Shown: piece after piece, positions 1 through 11,362 of the stretch
Numbering within the stretch: position 1 is the first letter of the stretch
How the letters are laid out: every line of letters begins with the position of its first letter
Source: Ooceraea biroi
Taxonomy: Eukaryota > Arthropoda > Insecta > Hymenoptera > Formicidae
Assembly: GCF_003672135.1 (NCBI RefSeq)
Contig: NC_039519.1
Coordinates: 6,510,001-6,574,000, forward strand
Direction of reading: 5' to 3'
Length of the DNA: 64,000 nt
Made by a program: the position numbers and the translations under genes
Notes under the pieces: generated by a model
What the model saw: only the letters and a program-made list of their open reading frames with translations
Told to the model about the DNA's origin: nothing
The model's database searches: none

Positions 1-469
1 TCCGCACGCAGGTCGCCGGTTCTTCGCCGGTCCCGCGTGTCTCTGACTCTCCTGCCGAATAATCGCCGAACGAGAATATGTACGTACTCGAGAAATCCAT
101 TCGGCGATATTCGCCGGGCGCACAATGTGTCGTTTTTGCCCGGCGTTACGCACCGCCGCCGCTAATTACCGCCTGCCGTGGGAATTATAAAATCAATTTC
201 TACCGCGGAATACGCCGTATAAATAAAACATTTCCGGCCTTTACGACCGGTAGTCGTAACGAGCGCGCGAACTTCTCTTGCGAGCGAACGGGCGAGTAAC
301 GGCGAGCTGCTTAAAGCGTTTCGGTTTGGTCGGGGCACGTGCTCGATACGAATCCGCGTATGTTTGTTCGCTCTTATCGGACACCCAACGCACAGGTATG
401 AGCGCCGGAATTTAATCAGTTCGAATATTGATATGACGCGATGACCCACGTCGATAAGAGAGCGCGAGC

Positions 470-485
470 GCACGCACGTGCGTGC
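470..485. repeat. perfect 16-bp palindrome with CACGTG core
   Basis: GCACGCACGTGCGTGC is its own reverse complement and is also strictly alternating purine-pyrimidine. The centre is a CACGTG E-box (475-480), a bHLH-type site. It lies in the CpG-rich part of the intron. Confidence 0.8.
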
Positions 486-3400
486 ACATGTGGCGCTCAT
501 GTCTTCGCTGCGGATTTTGTTCGCGATTCGCGCCGTGCGCTTAATTAATTCGTAGCCGCGCATCAACGCATCGGATTTTATTAGACGACGACGCACAATC
601 CCGCGACTCGATGACGAGGATGCGCTGTGTGCCGCGGCTTGCTTAAATATTTGACGCACTCGAGCGACCGATAATCGCCGCTCGGTGACTCGACTGACGA
701 AGCACGCACTCCGTTCCGAATTTTCCGTATCTCCGAATTTTAATCCGCGCGATTGTACGCGGTGAATAATGCCTGTCGTCAGCGCTAATATTAGATATCC
801 GGACACGGAAATGTTTCTTGAGGAAAACAACGTGAGGAAAACACGAAGTGGTCCCAATGATTCTCTCTAATTTTAGAGCAATTGTATTACGAAGGATCGC
901 AGTCAAGCCTTGCAAGGCGAGAGCCGGTAATGGTCATGGTCAAACGAAAAGTCTGTATAAAAAGACCACCGGAGGAGTCTCTCATGCGTTTGGCAATTTC
1001 TCTGTTACAATATACTCTAGACATTCGCCACGGTCCTCACTTTACTTGTCCTTCCTGGATTTCGCCGTGAGTTTTCCTTTGATTTGCCTTTCGAGTTGGA
1101 CGAGTCTCTGCGGGGAATCGACCTGCAGTCGCCTCTTTGCTGCTATGGTCAGGGGTTCTTTTATCCCTAATTCACAAACCAGTACTGTAAAAAAACAGCG
1201 TCAAGACGCTTGAGGATATAATATCCGCTAGTGAGAAACGTTTCTGGTGTGGGCGGAAGAGACCCGGCGAGTATGCGCATACGTTCCTGTGTGAGTTCCG
1301 ACGTGGGGACCAGATAAATATCTCTTTTTGTCCGTCAGTCGGGAGACACGCCTGTTTCTCGACTTCTCGGGCTACACGAAGCGAAGATAAGAACAACATA
1401 TTCCTGCTGGGCCGAAGTAAAAAAAGAAAAACTGAAAAGAAAGACAAGAGAAAAATCGGATACGTCCCCGGCGGTGTGTTTATCAGCGCCATGTTGGTGC
1501 ATCAGCCATAGAGGAGATAGAGAGTGTGTGCGAGGAGGCGTTTCAGGGAAATATCATGGGGTCCAGTGAGAGTCTCTCCACGGGGTACGCATGATACCCG
1601 CGGAGTACGCTCGCAACTGATTACACCACTGCGCGGCCAAAACGCCGCGCGTTTATACGTCTCACGCGGTATTGCGCGTATAACACACGTGTCGTAAAAC
1701 ATTAGCCACGCGATTACGATCGCTTCTTTCGGAGTCGGCGCTGGACGAGAGTCGTTAGATTAGCGCCGAGAAGTTCAAACGCGCGCGATCCGAGTGAGTC
1801 GGGTATTAAATAATGGACAGCAGCGTCGGTGATTCAATCAGTAAATACCCGTCGACGTTCTCCGGAGTCGTGTCGCGCGGAAATTGCGAGAAAGTCGCGC
1901 TGATGACGACCGATCCTCCGGTATCGGTAGTGCCGTGGCGATTGCGGCGGCGAAACGACGGAGGTTGCAGGAAAATTGCAATAATCAGCGATAATGTACA
2001 GGCCGTAGCGTCTAGGTCTTGGGAACACGCGGTACTCGCACTAATCGCGTGCCGAAAGCGCGACGACACGCACGGGAAGGATGCGAAAGGCTTCGCTCGC
2101 CACGACTCTTTGCACTACTATTCGCGTCATGCACGTTCTCGGCTTTCCGTTACCATGAGTCTCGTACCAGCGCAAAGTACGCTGCATAATTTTGTTTAAT
2201 CCTCCGGCCGACCTAGAATAAACGAGCACAATGCGACTGTAATACTACGCAAAGTCTGTGTAATCCTATTAGATAATAATAAAGGAAATGAAATTTTAGA
2301 AAGAAAAATTTGTGTTACCGTTATACTGCATATTACTGGATTTAATTTTATTGAAAATTATGCGCCAAGCAAAATATAATATATTCTTTCCTGGCGCGAG
2401 TATCGATCTGTCGAGATCAAAAGCCGACCAGTTGATTAATAAGTCCTGCGATTCTTTTTTTTCTTTTTTTTTTTATCACAGAACTATTCGGACTGTGAAA
2501 TATATGGGGGATTCATATAACGTATGCGTAGCGGTTTTAAAAATTTCTGCAATCAAAAATAAAAAAATCTTGGATGCAAATAAATGTAAAATAAATTTGA
2601 CGCAATATGTAAAAACGTCGTGTATTTTATCGAGCTCGCCGAACGGCGCTTCAACGAATGATTTAGACTGCGGGCAATTTTGCGAGAAAAAAAAAGGTCG
2701 AGAGAGAACACGCTTTGACATCTGCAGCGCGATATATCAATGTGATTCAGTCTGAAATTAATCTGGCGATAAGGAAGCCATTTCGCCGCGATATCCGGGA
2801 TGCGTATCTACTCAATCGCAGCAAATTCGTCCTTGGCGTGAACTTTCAAGAAGAGGATTGCGAAAGGAAATTTTTACTGGCAAACATTCGGGTTGCCACG
2901 CGTGGCGCAAGAGACAACGGATTACGGAATTAATATCCAAAAACTGAATGATCAAGTCAATGCTGCTTCTTATCCGCGTGATTAGGCCGCTTTGCGAATA
3001 AATCACGAAGGTAGGACAGGGACCAACGTCCGGCCAGAGGAGTCGAATGCCCTCGCAATAATAATTATTCTCCAAACGCAAGACCGGCAATTAGCATCTC
3101 ATTGGCTCATTTCTCGCTTATGCTAATAGGAATATTATTTAAACGCGCGTACGAGAAGGGTTGACCCTTCTCTTCTTTCCACCTCGTCGCTCACTCTCCC
3201 GCGTGCTTTTGCAGCCCGTTGTCTTGCGTTGCTCGCTTTGCTGCTTTGCCTTCCGTCGCGAAAAACGACGTCTCGCTCCGTCTTTCCTTGCCTCGTTTCC
3301 TTTACGATGACGCACCAAGAAGCTCTCACCGCCTATGCGGTGCATCTTCATGCTTATTCCTACCTTTTAACTTCGGCGGAAAATGTCTTGCGATTTACTG

Positions 3401-3840
3401 GTAAAAATACTTGTTATTTTCTGGGAATTTGAGAAAGATTGGGTATAACTCTATCACAATTGTCAGCAGATTCTTTTATTCGTTTATGCTTTCTATACAG
3501 TTGTCTGAATTTGTCAGTGCGACAAGATCGAGTACAATTGAATCAAATTTTCGTAAGTGACTATTCTAATTTCGCTTTCAATATTTCTCTCCTAATTAAA
3601 CTCACTCGACCGTATGAAAATGGAAAAGAAACCTAAATGGAAGATGTATCGCACTGTTGACTACCTACAACAACCTAACGACAAACATAACAGTAAAATT
3701 GCAGCGTCGAAAGTTGTATGTTCGAGACGCAATCGCACTCGGCGACTTTTCCGTTCTGAAAAATTATCGACAAAAAATTACTCTCGATTGGCATCGACGG
3801 AAAGAGCGCAAAAAGGATACTTCTTTTCCTCCCAGAACCA

Positions 3841-3960
3841 GATAAAAAGACATAGAGGAAAGACGATCAAAGGTGGAGAGAAAGGAAAAGGAAGAAAACA
3901 AAGATTCAAAAGAAGAGATAAGGAAGGAGGATGGAGGGAAAGGGAGAAAGAAACAGAAGA
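3841..3960 (+). repeat. purine-rich tract (about 120 bp)
   Basis: Strongly A/G-biased on the plus strand (GGAAAGG, GAAGAGATAAGG and AGGGAGAAAG words) with few pyrimidine interruptions. The Lys/Glu/Arg-rich open frame over it is compositional, not a gene. Confidence 0.6.
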
Positions 3961-5882
3961 TGCGATGGACGAGGCAAAAACCACGTAACGTTATGTGCCT
4001 TTTCTTTACGATAGAGAAGCTCATTGCTCGTAGATTGCGATTTGCCACGGACGTAATGAAGCCACGCCACCTTCCTATGGCCACGCTGGTCTTCCTGTGG
4101 CAACCGGTAAGCAACTTACGCATGGTGAGTGCACCGGCGAATGCACCCGCCATAGGAAGCCGTTTCTCTAGCACTGTGCCTAGTTGGCTGACCGCGCTAG
4201 TAATAGCAATGATAACAGTGGCAATAGACAATTTCGAAAATTGTCCGCCCCAGTGAATCAGATAGTAACAGAGTAATTAATCGAGACATTTCTCGATTTG
4301 CTAGCCTGCCCATGGCGATCTTTTGCAAATGCGCTTCAGAGACAGCTGTTTATTGCTGGTAAAAATCAAAAAGAAATTTTTTACTGATATGATTGTTACA
4401 CAAATTCTATACCGAATGCCATGATGACAGCCTCTGTTTCGTTATTTTGCATCATCGTTTACGTAAATTAACAAAACTGTTTCCACTTTTCAGTTCTTTG
4501 CATTTAATCCCGTTCTACGTTTTAAGTAGGATTAGTTGACAGCTATGACAACGGTGACGAGAGGCGCGAGTTGCACCTTCCGCGAATATTTGCGACTCGA
4601 TGCGGTCGCGACGAACCAGGTAACAGATGTGACGTTTCGAAAAATTGTGGGCAACGGTGCGAGAACAGTGTCGGCGAAATGCATTTCTCGCTACCACTCT
4701 CTTTTTTCGCGCAAAAAATCAAACGTAACAGCAGTTTGGCATTAACTCAACGTGCCGATTTTTAAAAATACAACAGCTATCTGCTCGAGATTTTTAAATA
4801 AAAAGCATTCACGAAAAGTCGAAAACATCTTTACAAAAATAACGTTCAATTTTTTATACGCAAAATAATAATAATTTATAAATCTACAGATTTCTGATGA
4901 CACATTTTTATAATTTTGTAACGTAGCCCTTGTAAAAACAAGTTACTTAGAATTCTGAGAAAAGTTTTGAGGTATCTTGAAACACAATACGTCGAAGGCG
5001 AAGTACATCGCAAGTGGCAATGATTCCTCCTCGAGGAATCCATAATGGCGGGTCAGTCCTAAGTCGCCCTAACTATCGCAGTACGACCGCGTGTACATGT
5101 TCTCGCCCGGCAACAGATATACACACTCCGAGTTATTTAAAAAGCCCACTCCACCCGTTATCTCGATCGGAGAGTGCGGAGGGTCGCCTAAAATATTTCT
5201 TCCTCCGCGTCTTTCGACGCGTCCCGCTGAAGTTTCGAGAGAAATGATCGCCCATGCATCCAGGGAAACAATACCGTACAGTACTGGTGACACTGTGACA
5301 CGTTATTCGGACACCTAATTACCCAGTCATAAGTAATGTCTGAAAATTACGTCATCATCCTTCCGGTACCGCATATCTATCCAATAAATCGCCCACAAAC
5401 CACTACATTGAGTTTTACATTGAAAGTTTTCATATTTACAGAAGTGAAATTACAGATAAAAATGAAAAATGGGACAATTTTGCTGAACCTGGAGAATGGA
5501 CAAAAGGCTTCGCGCAATTAGGCAGTTTCAGTTACATAAATTTATTTATATAAAAAATACAGAAAATAATAGAAGAATGCAGGATGGCGTGATTCGTTCT
5601 AGTCAGTGGGACACGGCGCTTTAACGTCCAGATATCTCATAATGAATGTATCCGTCCTCGTGAAAGCCCGAATCCGCGTTTCGGCCGGAATAACGACGGA
5701 TGGTAGCGCACGCAGGCGATAACGTTACTCCGTTAATTATTCCGCTGCCTGGGAGAAAAAAGTGTGGAACACACAACGCACTGGCGCTGACTCGCGCGTC
5801 GTGGCTTTACTTCCTGGCTCGTTACTTCGTCGTTGAAAGTCGGCCGACCGTATTTGGATATCTCGACGGGCGATCGCCCGAT

Positions 5883-6127
5883 GAAATTGAGCGATTAGGC
5901 GCGCGTCAGGGAAGACGAGCGACGCGACCACGAGACTCCTCGCTATTTACTTACGCGGCTAGATCGGATAACGCGGTCTCGCGCTCCGCTCTCTCGCACG
6001 AGGTATCCTCTTCCCGATTTAATTGGTCCCGTAATTAACCATGTCCCACCCGTGGCGATATTTCGCGATTCTCGCGTCCAAATTTGCGCCGAGCCGCGGT
6101 CTCGCAAGGAGAAATTGAGCGATTAGG
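5883..6127 (+). repeat. dispersed direct repeat near exon 4 (17 bp, two copies)
   Basis: GAAATTGAGCGATTAGG occurs at 5883-5899 and again at 6111-6127, each followed by YGCGC. The second copy is about 90 bp past the exon 4 donor in the direction of transcription. A repeated intronic motif or a decayed local duplication are both possible. Confidence 0.6.
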
Positions 6128-6213
6128 TGCGCCCGAGCGTCCAACGAAATTATCCGCGCTGCGGATAAGTGATATCCGGAGACGCGATAAACGTCAAGCG
6201 GGTGAATACTTAC

Positions 6214-6264
6214 TAGCGAGTCCACCTCCGGATCCGCGATGTAGTACGGCTTCTCTTGTCTGAT
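6214..6264 (-). CDS. hth: homothorax coding exon 4 (51-nt micro-exon, MEIS/HM domain)
   Basis: Read on the minus strand, an acceptor (gtgttacag) is followed by 17 codons, IRQEKPYYIADPEVDSL, and then a strong donor (GTAAGTATT). This is the segment after the FSKQ end of exon 3 in Meis/Hth proteins. It belongs to the MEIS N-terminal (HM) domain, which binds the PBC homeoprotein Extradenticle and allows nuclear import of the pair. The exon is phase 0 at both ends, so skipping would keep the frame and remove 17 residues. Read-through past the donor gives unrelated sequence ending in a stop, which supports the splice call. The next expected exon (beginning MVQAIQVL in the family) was not found in 1-6213 and should lie beyond the left edge. 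Vertebrate Meis genes have an equivalent 17-codon exon (recalled, not checked). The family assignment is very secure when taken with exons 2 and 3. Confidence 0.96.
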
Positions 6265-8428
6265 CTGTAACACATGAACACACACGCAAGAGCGTTAATA
6301 ATTGGATCCAGCGTAATTGCGGTATTAAAGCTACACGGACGATCGTATCGCGGTGTACATGCATACATGTACAGGGATCGCATACACGGTTACACCCAAA
6401 CCCAAATCGCGCCACACCACATCCCTCTGTCCCCCCTCCTTCCCCGACTCCCTTCGCGCCTCTTTCTCTAAGCGATTTCCTTCGCGTGCTTCCTCTTAAT
6501 TGGACCCCCACTGTTCAATTCGTACGTACAGAAACGGAAACGCGTTGGGGAACGCGATGGAATCCCGGCGGCAAATCGAGAGGGCAGACAACGATGGTGG
6601 AGCCGGAGGGGGCGCCGAGATTCTCAGACATTTTCATGGCGCCGCGCGCAGTGCCGATCAGAACGAAAACAAAACCACTTCTGAATTGCCGTACGAACTT
6701 CTCTCAACGAAAGAGAGGAAGGAAGAACCGCACGACGAATCTCGTTGGCAGCGCTGCTCGATCTCGTGGAATCGAGATGAGACAGGCGAGTTTACGCCTC
6801 TCGACAGTCAGATCAAACGGTCAGATTAGATATCGTTAGCTCTCCGAGGGGCCAATTATTTTCGCAACTGAAAAGAAACGCTGGCTATATTGGAATAAAT
6901 TAATTACAGAACGAATAGATATTTTTCGCTCTTCATTGCTTTCGTTTTATTTCGACTTTACCGAGAATGTTTGCAAGTCCTCGTAGTCCAAGTACCGTTA
7001 TTCTTATTCATTACAGACGAGCGAATATATTAACAGCACCGAAGGTGATCCCACCGGAAAGAGTGACTTCCCTTAAAGCGTCAAGAATCCAAAGAGTCAA
7101 GAAACGTGAGATTTAGTCAGGATCGTCGCTCCACTACGAAAGAAAGGGATCGGATAATGAAATATTGTCCGCACGCAAGAATTCCCAGGCAAGAGCGCGT
7201 ATTCATGAGCCGGAATTCTGAATGGGAATTCTCGGGCTCTCTTGCTTCGGTGTATAGATAATGAAGGCGTCTCGTGCGCGACAAAAATACTGTCAACTGT
7301 TCGTAGGGGAGACAGGAGGGAGGACTAGTTCTTGCGTGGTCCTGTCATCGCGCTTTCTCGACAGTTCCCGAACGATGGGGCTAGCGCCACGCAGGTAGGG
7401 AAGATTACAAATTATAAACAGCCCGTTTTATTTTCCGTTCAGCTCCCTCTCATCCTCCTCGCTCCGCCACCCTTGATTCTTTGCACGCCGTTTTTCCCGA
7501 AGTGACGCTGTCGCTCATACGCTCTCGTGTGCTGACGTTACTCGTAAACTTGGCAACGCGCCCTCAAGTGAAACCAGTCACAACATTCGCCGAAAGCGTC
7601 ATTGAAAGAATTGGCAAAATCATCATTTAATTCTGTAACGTCGGCGCATTACATGTCGCGTATAATTTACAACAAGCAGTCCGACCGTTTGCACGTACGA
7701 TACAGGAAATGACGCGTGGCCTTACTGAAGCAGCGCCAATGCGATGTGATCTGCCGTAGGAGGTAAAACGGTGCTATCATCCGGCGAAGCGACGGAAATC
7801 GATCGCTTGCGCGTGAATGTTCAACGAGAAAACAAACATCGATAGATGCGTATAGAAACGTCAGCATTTGCTGGCTGTCGGGCGCATAACTCAGCGCGGC
7901 GGAGGCGGTAAAAATATTGTGCGATAATATTTAGAGAATGCTCTCGTTCCGGCGCGCGGGGTGTCTGTTCGGGGCGACCTCGTGTGTACGCACCAGCATC
8001 ACACGGAGGGGAAGAAACACACGTAGGGAAGCTCACACGTACTGCATACGTGGCGTTAAGGCTTTCGTAGTGTGCGCCGATCCTGCCGAGAGATACACGA
8101 AGCAGCTGCTTTGGTGGCTGCTGCCGTTGCTGCTCTCTCTTACTTCTGCTATTGCTGCCGCCCCCTCGAACCCTTCGTACCCTTTGCTCCAGCCAGCAGC
8201 TCGAAAATTCTATACGTACAGCCGAGATGCGCACCTAAGTGCGAATGCGATACGAGTGAAAATTTTCCCGTTTTTTTTTTCGTCTACTTCTGGATGCTTA
8301 TACTTCAGGAATTTGAAAACTTTCTCCGTTTCTCCAAATTTGAGTTTCCTTTTCTCCAAATGTGAGGAAATTCAACGTGGGTAGCACTGAGGCAGTAAAA
8401 AGAATCCCGCCAAATGCATCAAACATAG

Positions 8429-8450
8429 TCTCTCTCTCTCTCTCTCTCTC
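8429..8450 (+). repeat. (TC)11 microsatellite
   Basis: Perfect TC dinucleotide run of 22 bases in hth intron 3. On the sense (minus) strand it is GA, which can bind GAGA-factor-like proteins. Confidence 0.9.
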
Positions 8451-9749
8451 AAATATAGAGAGGGATACAAAAGAACGTTTAACTGTCCTAACAGAGCAAA
8501 CTGTGCCTTGACTTTTGTCACGCTCGTTGATTTTACACGCTAGCTCGTCAAATGTCTTTGAATATATCTCGAGACTGTTCCCGTTATTACTACAATACGA
8601 GAAAATCGCACGTATTTAGCATTAAAGGGTACGGGAAGCATTCTAATTTTTTGTTGACTAACCATTTCCAGTGTAAGAAAAGGTACTTTACACAATGGTG
8701 CAAATGGTCAACTTTCGGGCGTATAGAAAAAATAAACCTACCTGGAGAAAAACTGAAACGATTGTTCCTCGACATGTGTGAATGTAAACCTTCTTCGACG
8801 TTCTTTGCAATTTAAACAATGGATATTTTGCAATTTGGTGATAAGAACATGCGTACGTGTTTCGGCTGCACAGTTAATGTTAAATGTGTTGATTCTTATT
8901 AACCGAGATAATAATACATTATTGTATGCGACCACATAAAATTTGTAAAAGTTAGAATTACATTTATATTAACATTAAATATTAATGTGTGTGTTATGTA
9001 ACATGTAAAAAAAATACAGCTCATATCATTCTACAGTGTGTCCTATAAAGAAGATAAATTAGTATTTAATTGAAATCAATCTCTAAGATGTTATCTACTA
9101 AAAATCTTATCTACTGAAAATGTTAAAAATGCCCTTTTCAAAGTATATTTCTAATTGACGTAACAACAAGCTAGGGACAATCAATAAATAATTCCAGAAG
9201 CTACGAATGGTGAATATTATTGCAAATTACGAGATACGAGCGATAGAAAAAAAGGAAGAGAACCTGCGGAACACGTGATACCGCATGATCGCTATCGCGT
9301 GATAGTACACATCAAAACAAGAAGGTATTTATACTAGAACGTGATAATTGCAAAATTGCAGCTCAACAGGGACGCTGACGATAATTATGCCGCTGGTTAC
9401 AACAGAATTAATCGTATATACGAGATATCGAAACAATTGAAACTACAGAATCTGAAGTAGCGAGGAGCAAAAGGATTCGAAATGGATTTGAGATTCGTGA
9501 AAGCTAAACTTACGATGAATCAAAAAGTTCTGAAGAAATTTCATTTCATACATATTCATGCCAGCGTCAATCTCAAGTTCCATATGAATCAGGATTTTAA
9601 AGAATAAAATAAGCAGTTAATATTACATGCCAGACATCGAGAGGGTAATGCAATTTCTCTCAACTAGAAATTTTATAAAAAGTATCAAGTCTGTCTACCT
9701 GAGAGAAACTTTCTCGGGGATATATATCATCTTCCTTAAATTTTAATAT

Positions 9750-9989
9750 TTGACTGAGCTTCGAGTGAAAAATTTATGGTACCATTATAGTGCCATGATC
9801 AGTACAGCCCAATTTGCCGATGACATCGTGATGACATCAGAAAACCGGTCCGAGCGTGATGTATCTGCAGCCTTATGCGGTCTCTTACGTAGGTTTTGTT
9901 TCGTTAATCTTGAATCATCGTTAAAACCAAGGCATCTCGATGGTGCAGCAATCTTGCAACAACTCATTAATTCTTTGAAAAGTTGATAC
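9750..9989 (+). pseudogene. possible reverse-transcriptase relic (FADDIV motif)
   Basis: A 78-codon open stretch contains AQFADDIVMTSEN (FADDIV at 9813-9830). This matches the catalytic [YF]xDD box of LINE-type reverse transcriptases, where the pattern is typically FADDIVL followed by a polar residue. The rest (ERDVSAALCGLLRRF) is compatible with the helix that follows in LINE RTs, but no other RT block, endonuclease or poly-A tail is identifiable. A chance match to this six-residue pattern in the six-frame translation of the window is roughly a one-in-a-hundred event by my estimate, so this is suggestive only. If real, it is a short, decayed non-LTR retrotransposon fragment in an AT-rich part of hth intron 3. 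Confidence 0.3.
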
Positions 9990-11327
9990 ATCTTGGATTA
10001 ACTTATCGCGAGTAATATTTTATTTTTTAATTTTTGTGCACCTAAGTATTCATAAAAATAACAAAGCTTCTTTTAATGCAAGAACAATTTTGTAAATATA
10101 ATATTTATAGCAATTTTGTCAGATGTTCGACTCTCATAAATTAAAAGTGGATGAGACGAAGATAGTAGACAGAAAGAATCAGCAATTACATTAATTATGC
10201 GATTGTCTCACGGTCGTTAGTAAACATTGCATTAATGTGGGAATGGTATTTTGTGAGAGTTTAATGCTGGAGGTGCACCTTAATTGTATCAATAAATCTC
10301 GGTCTTCCTTCTCGATTCCCCTACTTGACTCTTCATATGCGTTTCTAGTATCTACACGAAGCCATGACATCGCGACGAGTGCACGCACGTCCACGTCACA
10401 TATTCAACGCTTCGGCAATTTTGCTTATTGTTCAAGCTGCAATTACACTACCAGGAAAATGTCTCGTATGTAACTAACAGCAGCGATATATCGCGTACTC
10501 ATACTTTGCAGTGACGTACGAAAAGAGCTCAGCTACTAGATGATTAAATTCATCGGACAATTAATTGAACATAAATAAATCACGTTACAAGATTCGCGCC
10601 GATGTACATGTCTATATAACAATTGTGACAACCGCATGAAATCTGTATTAAGCAGTGACGAAATTAATTTTCAAGTTAAATTTGCGTAATTAATGACTCC
10701 TCTCATGCGACACGTGTTAAATTCAAATGGCTGACAAGTATGGATCAGGAAAGTTTTCACACAACGTCGCGACACTCATCTCCGACTGGTCGGATTTCGA
10801 GGCGGCGCGCACGAGGCGACGGGGCACGGGTAAATTTTTCGACGCGGTCGCCGTCGATGATCGCGAAAAAAGAAGCGGCATGCCTCTTTTGGCGGATGAA
10901 AAAAGGGCGCAACAAAGGCGCGGCGCAACGCAGCGCAGCGGGATACGACCGATGGCACGTTGCAGCCAGGCAGCGACGTCGAAGGTTGAACTCGAAGGTA
11001 GCGAGTGAGCGCAAAGAGGGAGCGAGCAAAAGGGCGAAAGAGGGGTACGGAAGACTGGAACATCGTGGCCCCCATAGGGCACACGATGCGTGGACCGCAC
11101 GGGGGGATAATAGTGGACCCATTGAATAGATCAATTTACAATGGCAGAAAATGAGCAGCTCCCTCCCCCGTTCCCTCTCGCCCCGATCCCCTCTTGTCGG
11201 CGTTCTGGTCCCCCACTGCCATTGCCGGCTCGACTCTCCACGCTTCGGCGCTTCTCACGACTCGGCGACGGCCGTGGTCGGGCCCCGACTAAGGCCCACG
11301 CATGCGCCGCTCCTCACGACGGCCATG

Positions 11328-11362
11328 GCGCATGCGTGCGCGCGCACGCACGCACGCACGCA
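11328..11362. repeat. 35-bp alternating GC/AC run (Z-DNA-prone)
   Basis: Strict purine-pyrimidine alternation including GCGCGCGC and (GCAC)n. This composition most readily adopts Z-DNA. It lies in a GC-rich block of intron 3. Confidence 0.75.

Larger units (their letters stand above)
1..6213 (-). other. hth: hth intron downstream of exon 4 (partial, continues past the left edge)
   Basis: The donor of exon 4 at 6213-6212 opens this intron, and no acceptor or exon with Meis/Hth coding was found before base 1. It contains a CpG-rich part (1-800), a perfect 16-bp palindrome with a CACGTG core (470-485), a purine-rich tract (3841-3960), a short 8-bp-stem hairpin (5022-5040) and one half of a 17-bp dispersed direct repeat (5883-5899 and 6111-6127, both here). 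No RNA gene or other gene is recognisable. Confidence 0.8.

Noticed and set aside
3614..3988. Lys/Glu/Arg-rich open frame
   Set aside because: It is simply the translation of the purine-rich tract and has no homology signature.
1..6213. Search for the next hth exon (MVQAIQVL) and the homeodomain
   Set aside because: No minus-strand reading with these conserved peptides was seen, so the remaining exons are placed beyond the left edge.
7190..7260. Imperfect hairpin around repeated GAATTC words
   Set aside because: Stem interrupted by several mismatches, with no sign of an RNA gene.
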